From: an uncultured Verrucomicrobiota bacterium | Lineage (GTDB): Bacteria > Verrucomicrobiota > Kiritimatiellia > CAIQIC01 > Lenti-01 | DNA length: 55,466 nucleotides | Reading direction: 5' to 3' | NCBI GenBank assembly: GCA_938003985.1 | Contig: CALKWZ010000091.1 | Coordinates: 1 to 55,466, forward strand | In this document: piece after piece, positions 8,704 through 16,757 of the stretch | How the letters are laid out: every line of letters starts with the position of its first letter | Numbering within the stretch: the stretch's first letter is position 1 | Notes under the pieces: generated by a model | What the model saw: the letters and a program-made list of their open reading frames with translations, nothing else | Databases searched by the model: none | Told to the model about the DNA's origin: nothing | Made by a program: the position numbers and the translations under genes

Positions 8704-9279
8704 TTACGCAGGGCTCTTGCGCCGCCGCGCCAGCGCCAAGGCGCCGAGACCCAGCAGGCTCATGGTTGCCGGTTCCGGGATCGGAGCGGTTTCGAAGTCC
8801 GCGACGTAGTTGGCGCTGCTGTTGCTGTCCCAGACCGTGGTCGCGTCGCGCACGGCGTTGAACCACACCGCGACGGTATATTCCGTGCCCGGAGCCAGGC
8901 CCGCGGCCACGTCCACGCCGAGCATGTTTTCCCACAGGTCGTTCGAGCCTTCCTGCCGGTTCCACGGCAGGGCCAGGAACCCGCTGTTCTGCGAAACGGC
9001 GCCCTGGAAGACTTCGTAGTACATCGTCACGGTCGTGCCTTCCGCCCGGTCGTAGGTCTGCGCCTGCGCACCGAGAGTCAGCGAAGACACGATGCCGAAA
9101 TCCATCGCGTCAAAGACCGTCTCGCTGAGGTTGCCCCAACCGCCGTTGGCCGGACCCGAGGCCCGGTACCAGGTGTCCAATTCCTCGTTGTAGACGTAGC
9201 TGTCGCCCACCCAGCTCAACTGGGCCAGCGCCCCGCCCGCCAGCAGCGCGAGCGCCAAGAACAATCCGGCCTTTTTCAT
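8704..9279 (-). CDS. PEP-CTERM sorted secreted protein 1
   Basis: 191 aa from ATG 9279, chosen because AAGGAG lies just upstream and the signal peptide MKKAGLFLALALLAGGALA then starts correctly. The mature part is a small beta-rich domain (LSWVGDSYVYNEELDTWYRA ... DLWENMLG ... VAVWFNAV) with no recognised enzyme motif. The C-terminus is a classic PEP-CTERM signal: IPEPATMSLLGLGALALARR and a short basic tail. Such signals are cut by an exosortase at the membrane during export, often to matrix or surface. It is a diverged tandem paralogue of the gene at 9464. No exosortase gene is in this window. Confidence 0.9.
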   Translation of the reverse strand: MKKAGLFLALALLAGGALAQLSWVGDSYVYNEELDTWYRASGPANGGWGNLSETVFDAMDFGIVSSLTLGAQAQTYDRAEGTTVTMYYEVFQGAVSQNSGFLALPWNRQEGSNDLWENMLGVDVAAGLAPGTEYTVAVWFNAVRDATTVWDSNSSANYVADFETAPIPEPATMSLLGLGALALARRRKSPA

Positions 9280-9336
9280 CGGGATCTCCTTTTGGAAGCC
9301 GCGGTCCCGCCGCGCCATTCCCCAACCTTTTGCGCA

Positions 9337-9364
9337 AACTAAACCGCCGGCGCACGGCCGGTCA
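9337..9364 (-). promoter_or_regulatory. Candidate sigma-70 promoter of PEP-CTERM gene 1
   Basis: On the minus strand TTGACC (9364-9359) is followed after 16 bases by TTTAGT (9342-9337), about 57 bases before the start codon. The paralogue downstream has the same TTGACC -35 element. Assigned by eye from consensus. Confidence 0.45.
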
Positions 9365-9411
9365 AGGCTTTCCTGCGGCGATTTTCAGGATTTACAACCG
9401 CCCCCGGAACG

Positions 9412-9438
9412 CAAAAAGAGCGGCCGTTGCCGGCCGCT
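9412..9438 (-). terminator. Intrinsic terminator of PEP-CTERM gene 2
   Basis: A 9-bp perfect stem (GAGCGGCCG / CGGCCGCTC) with a TTGC-type loop, followed on the minus strand by TTTTTGCG. It lies 26 bases after the stop codon at 9464. Nearly the same hairpin ends the paralogous gene, consistent with duplication of a whole promoter-gene-terminator unit. Confidence 0.85.
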
Positions 9439-9463
9439 CCTGCGGTAGTCCTGAAAATCAGGC

Positions 9464-10030
9464 TTACTTGCTCATCTTGCGGCGGAGGACCATCGCCAGG
9501 GCGCCGAGGCCCAAGAGGCTCATCGTCGCGGGCTCGGGAATGGCCGTCGCGAAGGAGGCGACGTAGTTGTTGCCGCCGTTGCTTTCCCAGACGTCGTTGA
9601 CGCCGTCGTTCGCGTGGAACCAGACGTCGACCGTGTGGTTGCCCGCGCCGACGCCGCTGGTCGCGACGACGTTTTCACCCGTCATGTTTTCCCAGGTGTC
9701 GTTGTTGCTGGCGTAGCTCAGCCAAGGCAGGGAAACGTAGTTCGCGCCGGTGGCGTCCACTTCATAGCCCATTTCGACGGTCGTCGCCGGATGCGAGGCG
9801 CTGTCGTCCCACCAGGTCTGGGCCTGGCCGCCGAGGGTCAGATTCCACGAGGTGAGCACGCCGAAATCGTGCGTGTCGAACGCGCCGCCGGCGCCCCAGT
9901 TGGCACCCGCGTTGTACCAGGTGTCTTCTTCCACGACGTACACGGCGCCGTTGCCGATCCAGCTGACGGCCTGCGCCATCGCCGCACCCGCGAACATCGC
10001 GACCAGAGCGAACATCAAGAACTTCTTCAT
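9464..10030 (-). CDS. PEP-CTERM sorted secreted protein 2
   Basis: 188 aa with a clear signal peptide (MKKFLMFALVAMFAGAAMA) and AAAGGAG in front of ATG 10030. The mature region VSWIGNGAVYVVEEDTWYNA ... NDTWENMTGENV ... TVDVWFHAN lines up segment by segment with the neighbouring paralogue, so the two share one fold. It ends IPEPATMSLLGLGALAMVLR plus a basic tail, the PEP-CTERM signal for exosortase processing. It is an independent transcription unit with its own promoter (10093-10121) and terminator (9412-9438). The function of the domain is unknown; a small secreted structural or matrix protein is the simplest reading. Confidence 0.9.
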   Translation of the reverse strand: MKKFLMFALVAMFAGAAMAQAVSWIGNGAVYVVEEDTWYNAGANWGAGGAFDTHDFGVLTSWNLTLGGQAQTWWDDSASHPATTVEMGYEVDATGANYVSLPWLSYASNNDTWENMTGENVVATSGVGAGNHTVDVWFHANDGVNDVWESNGGNNYVASFATAIPEPATMSLLGLGALAMVLRRKMSK

Positions 10031-10092
10031 CTCGTCTCCTTTTGATTTCTTTATTTAAACCGGGCCACGACAATCTCGCACGTGACAGTACG

Positions 10093-10121
10093 AAATTAAA
10101 TAAAGGCCCCGGGACGGTCAA
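10093..10121 (-). promoter_or_regulatory. Candidate sigma-70 promoter of PEP-CTERM gene 2
   Basis: On the minus strand TTGACC (10121-10116), a 17-base spacer, then TAATTT (10098-10093), about 65 bases before the start codon. The leader is AT-rich, unlike the surrounding DNA. Good spacing and a near-consensus -35 make it one of the clearest promoters in the window. Confidence 0.6.
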
Positions 10122-10273
10122 GCGTTTTTGTTGTTAAAAAACCGTTTTACTAACCGATTTTGCAACCGATTGGAAGCGAAGGAATTGCGGCCCGCAAACG
10201 CCCCCTCCGGACCGAAAGATGGCCATCCGGGGCGTTTCCGGCCCGGGAACGGGCCGCGTGCGAACGGATTTCC

Positions 10274-12367
10274 CTAGCGGATCTTGTTGGCCGCGCGGCG
10301 GGCCTTGATGATCTGCTCGGTCAGGAAGAACGGCACGGCTTCGTAGTGCTCGAACTGCATCGTGAAGCCCGCGCGGCCCTGGCTCATGCTGCGCAGCGCC
10401 GTCGCGTAGCCGAACATTTCGCCGAGGGGCACCATGCCGCGGATCAGCTTCTGCGAGCCCTTCTCTTCCATCGTCTCGATGCGCCCGCGCCGCTGGCACA
10501 CGCTGCCCGTCGCGCCGCCCATGAATTCTTCGGGCGTGTTCACTTCCACGGACATCACCGGCTCGAGGATGATCGGACTGCCCTTGAGGAACAGCTCCTT
10601 GAAACCCGCGCGGCCCGCTTCCTGGAACGCGAAGTCGGACGAATCCACCTCGTGGTACGACCCGTCGGTCAGCGTCACGCGCATGTCCACGATCGGATAC
10701 CCCGCGTAGGGCCCGCTCGACATCGCCTTGACCACGCCCTTTTCCACCGAGGGAATGAAGTTGGCCGGGATGCGCCCGCCGACGACCTCGTTGACGAACT
10801 CGAAGCCCTCGCCCGCCTTCAGCGGCTCCAGGCGCAGGCAGACGTGCGCGTACTGGCCGCGGCCGCCGCTCTGCTTGACGTGCTTGTACTGGCCTTCCAC
10901 CGCCTGCGTCGCCGTCTCGCGGTAGGCCACTTCCGGGCGGCCCACCTTCGCCGCCACGTTGAATTCGCGCTTCAGGCGGTCGACGATGATTTCCAGGTGC
11001 AGCTCGCCCATGCCCGAGATGATCGTCTCGCTCGTCTCCTGGTCGAAGCCCACCGTGAAGGTCGGATCTTCGTCCGCCAGCTTGTAGAGCGCGGCGGAAA
11101 GCTTCTCGTTGTCCGCCGTCGTTTCCGGCGCGACCGAAATCGACACCACCGGCGCCGGAAATTCGATCGAGGTGAGCTGGATCGGATGGTCCTCGGCGCA
11201 GATCGTGTCGCCCGTGCGCGTGTGCGCCAGGCCCACGACCGCCACGATGTCGCCGGTCTGCGCGGTGTCGATGTTCTCGGAATGGTTCGCGTGCATGCGC
11301 AGGATGCGCCCGATGCGCTGGCTCTTGTCCAGGGTGCTGTTGAGCACGTTCTGGCCCGACGTCAGCGTGCCCGAATAGACCCGGACGTAGGTCAGCTTGC
11401 CGGCGTGCTTGTCGGCCACGATCTTGAACGCCAGCGCGCTGAACGGGGACTCGTCCGTCGGCTCGCGCGTGACGGGCTCCTCGCCCTCCGCCGCCACGGC
11501 GGAAATGATCGGCGGGATCTCGTTCGGGGCCGGCAGCAGGTTCACCACGCCGTCGAGCAGGTGCTGCACGCCCTTGTTCTTGAACGCCGCGCCGCAGTAG
11601 ACCGGCACGATCTTGCGGGCAATCGTCGCCTTGCGCAGGATGCCCCAGATTTCCTCTTCGGAGAGGTCGCCCTCGGCGAAGAACTTCTCCATCAGGCCGT
11701 CGTCCTGCTCGGCGCACTTCTCGACCAGGTTGGCGCGCCATTTCTTGGCTTTTTCGAGCTTTTCGGCCGGGATCTCCGTCTCGCGGAAATCGGTGCTCTT
11801 CTCGTCGTCGTAGAAGATCGCCTTCATCGTCACGAGGTCGATGATGCCCTGGAAGGTCTCCGCCTTCCCGATCGGCACCACCACCGGCACCGCGTTGCAG
11901 CCCAGCTCGTCCTGGATTTCCTCCAGCACGCCGAAGAAGTCCGCGCCGGTCCGGTCCATCTTGTTCACGAAGGCCAGCTTGGGCACTTCGTACTTCTCGG
12001 ACTGCAGCCAGACCTTTTCGGACTGCGGCTGCACGCCGCCCACCGCGCAGAACAGCGCCACCGCGCCGTCGAGCACGCGCAGGGACCGTTCCACTTCCAC
12101 GGTGAAGTCCACGTGTCCGGGAGTGTCGATCAGCGTCACCTGGTGGCCCTTCCAGTTCAGGGTCGTCGCCGCGCTCTGGATGGTGATGCCGCGCTCGCGC
12201 TCCTGGACCATGAAGTCCATCGTCGCGGCGCCGTCGTGCACCTCGCCCAGCTTGTGGGTCTTGCCCGCGTAGAACAGGATGCGCTCCGACACGGTCGTCT
12301 TGCCGGCGTCGATGTGGGCCATGATGCCGATGTTGCGCACCTTGGAAATGGGGGTTGTCCTAGCCAT
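10274..12367 (-). CDS. fusA: Translation elongation factor G
   Basis: A 697-aa protein of standard EF-G length. GTPase motifs are in order: G1 AHIDAGKTT at about residue 17, switch I with ERGITIQSA, G3 DTPGHVDF, G4 NKMDR. Domain II and the C-terminal domains III-V follow (DEDPTFTVGFDQETSETIISGMGELHLEII; GRIETMEEKGSQKLIRGMVPLGEMFGYATALRS). EF-G drives ribosomal translocation using GTP and, with RRF, ribosome recycling. It stands alone here, without the str-operon partners (rpsL, rpsG, tuf). That raises the possibility of a second fusA copy elsewhere in the genome, which the window cannot settle. Confidence 0.97.
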   Translation of the reverse strand: MARTTPISKVRNIGIMAHIDAGKTTVSERILFYAGKTHKLGEVHDGAATMDFMVQERERGITIQSAATTLNWKGHQVTLIDTPGHVDFTVEVERSLRVLDGAVALFCAVGGVQPQSEKVWLQSEKYEVPKLAFVNKMDRTGADFFGVLEEIQDELGCNAVPVVVPIGKAETFQGIIDLVTMKAIFYDDEKSTDFRETEIPAEKLEKAKKWRANLVEKCAEQDDGLMEKFFAEGDLSEEEIWGILRKATIARKIVPVYCGAAFKNKGVQHLLDGVVNLLPAPNEIPPIISAVAAEGEEPVTREPTDESPFSALAFKIVADKHAGKLTYVRVYSGTLTSGQNVLNSTLDKSQRIGRILRMHANHSENIDTAQTGDIVAVVGLAHTRTGDTICAEDHPIQLTSIEFPAPVVSISVAPETTADNEKLSAALYKLADEDPTFTVGFDQETSETIISGMGELHLEIIVDRLKREFNVAAKVGRPEVAYRETATQAVEGQYKHVKQSGGRGQYAHVCLRLEPLKAGEGFEFVNEVVGGRIPANFIPSVEKGVVKAMSSGPYAGYPIVDMRVTLTDGSYHEVDSSDFAFQEAGRAGFKELFLKGSPIILEPVMSVEVNTPEEFMGGATGSVCQRRGRIETMEEKGSQKLIRGMVPLGEMFGYATALRSMSQGRAGFTMQFEHYEAVPFFLTEQIIKARRAANKIR

Positions 12368-12499
12368 AACTTGCCTTTTCTTCCTAAATGAACGCCCCCG
12401 CGGCCTTGCGACCCCGGGGGTGCTCGATCAAACGGAGGCGGAAGATACGGCTTGCGGCCGGTTTGCGCAACGAAAATCTGCGGAAAAACCGCGGACGGC

Positions 12500-12856
12500 C
12501 TACGGCGCCAACGGCTTGGCGTCCTGCACCAGCCGGTAGTAGCGCGGCTGGTTCTCCGGCAGGCGGTCCATGACCACGATCGGCTCGCCCGTCGCCAGCC
12601 CGCGCACGTTGATCGCGTCCGGCAGCAGTTTCCACTGCGCCTTGCCGCCGCGCGCGTCGGTGTACATCACGCTGTAGTAGGTGCCGCGCACGCCGATCCA
12701 CGAGAGGGTGACGTCGCCGCCCGAGCGCGCCACGGTCAGCGTGGTTTCGCGCAACGGCTGGACTTCCTCGCGGACGGTCTGGCAACCGGCGCCGGCAACG
12801 AGCACCAGCGCCAGCGCGGCCAGCCGCCGCATCGCCCGTTTTCCGCTCCGGAACAT
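12500..12856 (-). CDS. Small lipoprotein with YYRL-type domain
   Basis: 118 aa from ATG 12856, which has AAGGAGG ideally placed upstream. A signal peptide ends in the lipobox VAGAGC (Cys about residue 25), so it should be lipid-anchored. Almost the whole mature protein (VTLSWIGVRGTYYSVMYTD ... WKLLPD ... RYYRLVQD) matches in layout the C-terminal domain of the FGE-like protein at 4979-6505 (TLSYWGESGTVYAVLGTT ... WTAL ... RFYRLQ). It is therefore a free-standing version of that small beta domain. It follows the 218-aa exported protein by 10 bases, so the two probably form an operon. The ligand or partner is unknown. Confidence 0.75.
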   Translation of the reverse strand: MFRSGKRAMRRLAALALVLVAGAGCQTVREEVQPLRETTLTVARSGGDVTLSWIGVRGTYYSVMYTDARGGKAQWKLLPDAINVRGLATGEPIVVMDRLPENQPRYYRLVQDAKPLAP

Positions 12857-12866
12857 CGCCGCCTCC

Positions 12867-13523
12867 TTACGGAGCGGGCGTCGCGACGGTTTCGCCCGGC
12901 GCGACTTCGACCGGCTGGATGGGCGCGGCGGAAGCGTTGCGGCGGGACCGCGTGAAATACTTGAAGAAGGACGGCGGCGGATCCTTCGGCTTGCCGCCGT
13001 CGTCGTACCACGTCTCGTGCCGGGCGGCTTCGGCCTTTTCGGCGTTGGCGTTCTTCAGCGTCAGGTTGTAGCGGCCGGCGAACCAGCGCCAGTCGGCCGG
13101 CGTGAACGGCAGGTAGCTGCCGATCGCGTTGACCAGCGCGGTCCGTTCCAGCACCGGCACCTGCGTGGTGCGCTCGCACCAGGCGTTGATTCCGCGCAGG
13201 CTCGCCGGCAGCAGATCGTCGCCGCCGAGGAAAATCGTGCGGCCCGGATAGGACTGCAGGAACGCGCCGCTCTGGTAATCCGCCAGCGCCAGCGCCATCC
13301 ACTCGTAGCCGTTCCAGACGTGCAGCGTCGGCGCGTCCGGCGCGCCCTGGTAGCTCACCAGCACGGTCGGATAGCGGCGCGCCACGTCGAACGCCACCTG
13401 CATCACCTCGAAGCGCGACGGCGCCACGAGCAACACCGCGTCTTCCTGCGCCGCCGCCGGCCTCGCCGCCGCGCCGCCCAGGATCCCCGCCGCCACCGCC
13501 AAAATCCAAATCGCTTTTTTCAT
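12867..13523 (-). CDS. Exported protein of unknown function
   Basis: 218 aa from ATG 13523, with TAGGAGT upstream and a signal peptide MKKAIWILAVAAGILGGAAA. The mature part has a compact alpha/beta look (VLLVAPSRFEVMQVAFDVAR; TVLVSYQGAP; LHVWNGYEWMALALADYQSG; TIFLGGDDLLPASL) and a Pro/Ala-rich tail. I do not recognise a family or a catalytic motif. It is translationally close to the lipoprotein gene downstream (10 bases), suggesting they work together at the envelope. Confidence 0.65.
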   Translation of the reverse strand: MKKAIWILAVAAGILGGAAARPAAAQEDAVLLVAPSRFEVMQVAFDVARRYPTVLVSYQGAPDAPTLHVWNGYEWMALALADYQSGAFLQSYPGRTIFLGGDDLLPASLRGINAWCERTTQVPVLERTALVNAIGSYLPFTPADWRWFAGRYNLTLKNANAEKAEAARHETWYDDGGKPKDPPPSFFKYFTRSRRNASAAPIQPVEVAPGETVATPAP

Positions 13524-13614
13524 CTCGCGTACTCCTACAAGATTTCCGGGAACGCGCGCATTCAACCATGCCGTCCCCGTGTTTTGCAAGCTTCTCCGGT
13601 GCTTTCGATCCACT

Positions 13615-15849
13615 TTACCCCCGTGGCCGCGCCGCCGCCACCGCGAGTTGCCCGAAAGCGATGCCGGCGTCGTTCGGCGGCACGGCCCGGTGCCGCCAGA
13701 CCCGGCAACCGGCCGCCGCCAGCCGCCGCGCCGCCGCCGCCAGCAACCGGCGGTTCTGGAAGCATCCGCCCGACAGGCACACGTCCGCCAACCCGATGCG
13801 TTCGGCCGCCGCCGCCATCATCGCCGCCAGCGTTTCGTGGAACCGCGCCGCCGCCGCCGGCGGCGCTTCCCCGCCGCGCAGGATTTCCGCCACCGCCGGC
13901 GCCCAGTCCAGTTCGTCGCCGCGCCAGCCGAAGGGATATGGTTCCGCCGGGGCGTCGCCCGCCAGCGCCTCCAGCCGCATCGCCGCCTGGCCTTCGTGGC
14001 TCATTTTCAGGCAAACGCCCAGCAGCGCCGCCACGGCGTCGAACAGCCGCCCCGCGCTGCTCGTCGGCACGACGTTCACCCCGCGCGCCAGCAGCTCGTC
14101 CAACACCGCCAGTTCCGCCGCCGCGAACCCCGGCGGCGGCACGGCCGCGCCCATTTCGCGCAGCACGCCCAGCGCCGCGCGGCGCGGCTCCCGCGCCGCC
14201 GCGTCGCCGCCCACCAGCGGAAACGGCCGCAGCCATGCCGCGCGGCGGAATTCCGCGCGGATGCAAACCAGAAATTCGCCGCCCCAGATCGTCCCGTCCG
14301 TCCCCAGCCCCGTGCCGTCCCACGCGATGCCCAGCACGGGTCCGTCCAGGCCGTTTTCGGCCATGCAGGCCGCGACGTGCGCATGGTGGTGCTGGACGCG
14401 CTCCGTCGGCACGCCCCATTCGGCGGCGCCTTGCGTGGAGGCATAGTCCGGATGCAGGTCCACCGCCGCCGCGACGGGCGCCAGCCCGTGCAGATCCGCC
14501 AGATCCGCCACCGACCGCGCCCAGAGGCGCGCGGCGCCCGCGTGGTCGAGATCGCCGACGTGCGGACCGATCACCGCGTTGCCGCCGGCCGCCAGCGCCA
14601 CCGCGCTTTTCATCTGCGCTCCCACCCCCGTCCAGCCGTCCGGCGCGCCCGGCAGCGGCACCGCGTACGGCGCCAGGCCCCGCCCGCGGCGCATCGGGAT
14701 CGGCTCGCCGCCGGCGCCGACCGCGATCACCGAATCGTCCAGCGGCCGCGCGATGGGCCGGTCGTGGAGCAAAAAGAAATCGGCGACGTCGCCCAGCCGC
14801 GCCCGGGCCTCGTCGTTGTCCGTGCAGATCGGCTCGTCGGTCAGGTTGCCGCTCGTGGCCACGACGGGAAAGCCCAGTTCGCGCAGCAGCAGATGGTGCA
14901 GCGGCGCATAGGGCAGCATGGCCCCCAGCCACGGCAGTTCCGGCGCGACGGCTTCCGCCAGTCCCGTTGCGCCGGCGCGCTTCGCCAGCAGCACGATGGG
15001 TGCCGCCGGCGATTCCAGCCAGGCGCGTTCCGCTCCCGAGACCGCGCACGCCGCGGCGACGGCCTCCAGATCCGGAAACATCAGCGCGAAGGGTTTTTCG
15101 TCGCGCCGCTTGCGCTGCCGCAAGCGCCGCACGGCATCGCCGTTGCGCGCGTCCGCCAGCAGGTGGAAGCCGCCGATGCCTTTGGCGGCCACGATTTGCC
15201 CCGCGCGCAGGGCCGCCGCCGCGGCCAACAGCGCCTCGTCGCGCGCGGCCAAGATCGATCCATCCGCCCGCGCCCACGCCAGTTGCGGCCCGCAGACCGG
15301 GCACGCGTTGGGCTGCGCGTGGAAACGCCGGTCGCGCGGATCGCCGTATTCCGCCGCGCAGGCCGGACACATGGTGAAATTCCGCATCGTCGTATGCGCC
15401 CGGTCGTAGGGCAAGGCCTCGAGGATGCTGAACCGCGGGCCGCAATGCGTGCAATTCGCGAAGGGATAGCGATGGCGCCGGTCGGCCGGATCGAAGATTT
15501 CCCGCAGGCAGTCCGGACACGTCGCCAGGTCCGGCAGGATGCCCGCCGTGCGTGCGCCGTCGGCCGCGGCGCTCAACCGGATCTCGAAACCGGCCGGCAG
15601 ATCGGCCGGGGCGTCCAGCTCTTCCACGGTCTGGACGTCGGCCGCGGCCGGCAACCGCCCGGGCAGTTCCTCGCGGAATTTCGCAATGGCATCCGCGGGA
15701 CCGGCCAGCACCACCTCGGCGCCGGCCGCGTCGTTGCGCACCCAGCCGCGCAGCCCCAGCTCGTGCGCCAGCCGGAACGCCGTCGGCCGGAACCCCACGC
15801 CCTGCACCCGCCCGCGCATCCGCAACAGAATGGACCGTTCCTCCGGCAT
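13615..15849 (-). CDS. hypF: Carbamoyltransferase HypF
   Basis: 744 aa, typical length. Domains in order: acylphosphatase-like (residues about 7-90, GRVQGVGFRPTAFRLA), two zinc-finger pairs (CPDCLREIF ... CTHCGPRF; CPACAAEYGD ... CPVCGPQ), a YrdC-like nucleotide-binding domain (KGIGGFHLLADARN; LPYAPLHHLLLREL; TSGNLTDEP) and a C-terminal Kae1-like domain (HHHAHVAACMAENGL; GIAWDGTGLGTDGTIWGGEF; SGGCFQN). HypF activates carbamoyl phosphate and passes the group to HypE to make the CN ligands of the [NiFe] hydrogenase active site. The Hox enzyme at 22104-26635 is its obvious client. hypABCDE are not in the window. Confidence 0.95.
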   Translation of the reverse strand: MPEERSILLRMRGRVQGVGFRPTAFRLAHELGLRGWVRNDAAGAEVVLAGPADAIAKFREELPGRLPAAADVQTVEELDAPADLPAGFEIRLSAAADGARTAGILPDLATCPDCLREIFDPADRRHRYPFANCTHCGPRFSILEALPYDRAHTTMRNFTMCPACAAEYGDPRDRRFHAQPNACPVCGPQLAWARADGSILAARDEALLAAAAALRAGQIVAAKGIGGFHLLADARNGDAVRRLRQRKRRDEKPFALMFPDLEAVAAACAVSGAERAWLESPAAPIVLLAKRAGATGLAEAVAPELPWLGAMLPYAPLHHLLLRELGFPVVATSGNLTDEPICTDNDEARARLGDVADFFLLHDRPIARPLDDSVIAVGAGGEPIPMRRGRGLAPYAVPLPGAPDGWTGVGAQMKSAVALAAGGNAVIGPHVGDLDHAGAARLWARSVADLADLHGLAPVAAAVDLHPDYASTQGAAEWGVPTERVQHHHAHVAACMAENGLDGPVLGIAWDGTGLGTDGTIWGGEFLVCIRAEFRRAAWLRPFPLVGGDAAAREPRRAALGVLREMGAAVPPPGFAAAELAVLDELLARGVNVVPTSSAGRLFDAVAALLGVCLKMSHEGQAAMRLEALAGDAPAEPYPFGWRGDELDWAPAVAEILRGGEAPPAAAARFHETLAAMMAAAAERIGLADVCLSGGCFQNRRLLAAAARRLAAAGCRVWRHRAVPPNDAGIAFGQLAVAAARPRG

Positions 15850-15926
15850 GGCTCGCGAATATACGCCACGCCCCCGCCCCGGTCGAGTCCGCCCCCAACC
15901 CCAACCAAATCCACAGCCGGAATATT

Positions 15927-15952
15927 GGGTATTGTTTTATAAAACAGTACCC
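15927..15952. repeat. 26-bp AT-centred palindrome, copy 1
   Basis: Inverted repeat with GGGTATTGTTTTA on one side and TAAAACAGTACCC on the other (one mismatch). It lies between hypF and plsY. A second copy, perfectly symmetric, is at 16694-16719. It could be a small interspersed palindrome or a bidirectional transcription signal. Confidence 0.75.
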
Positions 15953-16043
15953 GCCATGCGGAACAGCCATTGCATCCAATTCCCCGGCCCGCTTCCTGTT
16001 TTCTGGCTGGCGTTATCGGGCGGAGCATCGCATCCTTGCGCCC

Positions 16044-16661
16044 ATGACGACCAACCCGCCGCTCCTGCTTTCCTTGCTGATCCTCGCTTCCTATCTGTTG
16101 GGCGCGATTCCCAACGGACTGCTCCTCGCCCGCCTGAAGGGCGTCGACCTGCAGAAAGTCGGCTCGGGCAACATCGGCGCGACGAACGTGTTCCGCTGCG
16201 TCGGCAAGGGCTGGGGCGTGCTGGCGTTCGTCCTCGACGCGGTCAAGGGTTTCGTGCCGGCGTTTTTCTTTCCGCGCCTGCTGGAAGCGGCGCCGCCGTG
16301 GCTGGGTCTCGCCTGCGGCGTGGCGGCCGTCGCCGGCCACAACTGGCCGGTGTGGCTGAAGTTCAAGGGCGGCAAGGGCGTCAGCACCAGCGCGGGCATG
16401 CTGCTGGGCATCGCGCCGGCCGCCGTCGGCATCGGTTTTGCCGTGTTCGCCTTGACCGTCGCGCTCACGCGCTTCGTGTCGCTGGGCTCGATCCTCGCGG
16501 CCGTCGCCGTTGCCGGCTCCGGCGTCTGGCTCTACGGCGCGGACAACCGCCTGCTGGCGGGCGCGCTGATCCTCATGGGCCTGCTGGTGATCGTCAAGCA
16601 CCGGGCAAACGTCGGCCGGTTGCTCAAAGGCACCGAGCCGCGGATCGTCGGCAAGAAATAG
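16044..16661 (+). CDS. plsY: Acyl-phosphate:glycerol-3-phosphate acyltransferase
   Basis: 205 aa from ATG 16044, with about five to six hydrophobic segments. The PlsY signature motifs are present: GSGNIGATNVFR (first conserved loop), GHNWPVWLKFKGGKG (second) and the HRANVGRLLKGTEPRI end. PlsY transfers the acyl group from acyl-phosphate to glycerol-3-phosphate in the inner membrane, the first step of phospholipid synthesis. The enzyme for the next step, PlsC, is encoded on the opposite strand at 16758. plsY is the only gene between the two copies of the 26-bp palindrome. Confidence 0.95.
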   Translation: MTTNPPLLLSLLILASYLLGAIPNGLLLARLKGVDLQKVGSGNIGATNVFRCVGKGWGVLAFVLDAVKGFVPAFFFPRLLEAAPPWLGLACGVAAVAGHNWPVWLKFKGGKGVSTSAGMLLGIAPAAVGIGFAVFALTVALTRFVSLGSILAAVAVAGSGVWLYGADNRLLAGALILMGLLVIVKHRANVGRLLKGTEPRIVGKK

Positions 16662-16693
16662 ATCGACCTGCCTCTATTTTCCGCAAGCAATCT

Positions 16694-16719
16694 GGGTATT
16701 GTTTTATAAAACAATACCC
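16694..16719. repeat. 26-bp AT-centred palindrome, copy 2
   Basis: Perfect inverted repeat (GGGTATTGTTTTA / TAAAACAATACCC) 33 bases after the plsY stop and 39 bases before the convergent plsC stop. It differs from the copy at 15927-15952 by one base. In this position it could act as a bidirectional terminator, but the other copy is not at a convergent junction. Confidence 0.75.
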
Positions 16720-16757
16720 GATTCTGCCGGCCCGATCCACTGCCGGAACGGCGTGGG

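Noticed and set aside
10240..10256. Hairpin after fusA
   Set aside because: A 7-bp stem without following T-run; evidence too thin for a terminator.
10160..12391. 743-codon plus-strand frame
   Set aside because: Exact antisense of fusA with biased His/Arg composition.
12395..12420. GC-rich hairpin between fusA and the small lipoprotein gene
   Set aside because: Weak internal pairing and no T-run, so not called as a terminator.
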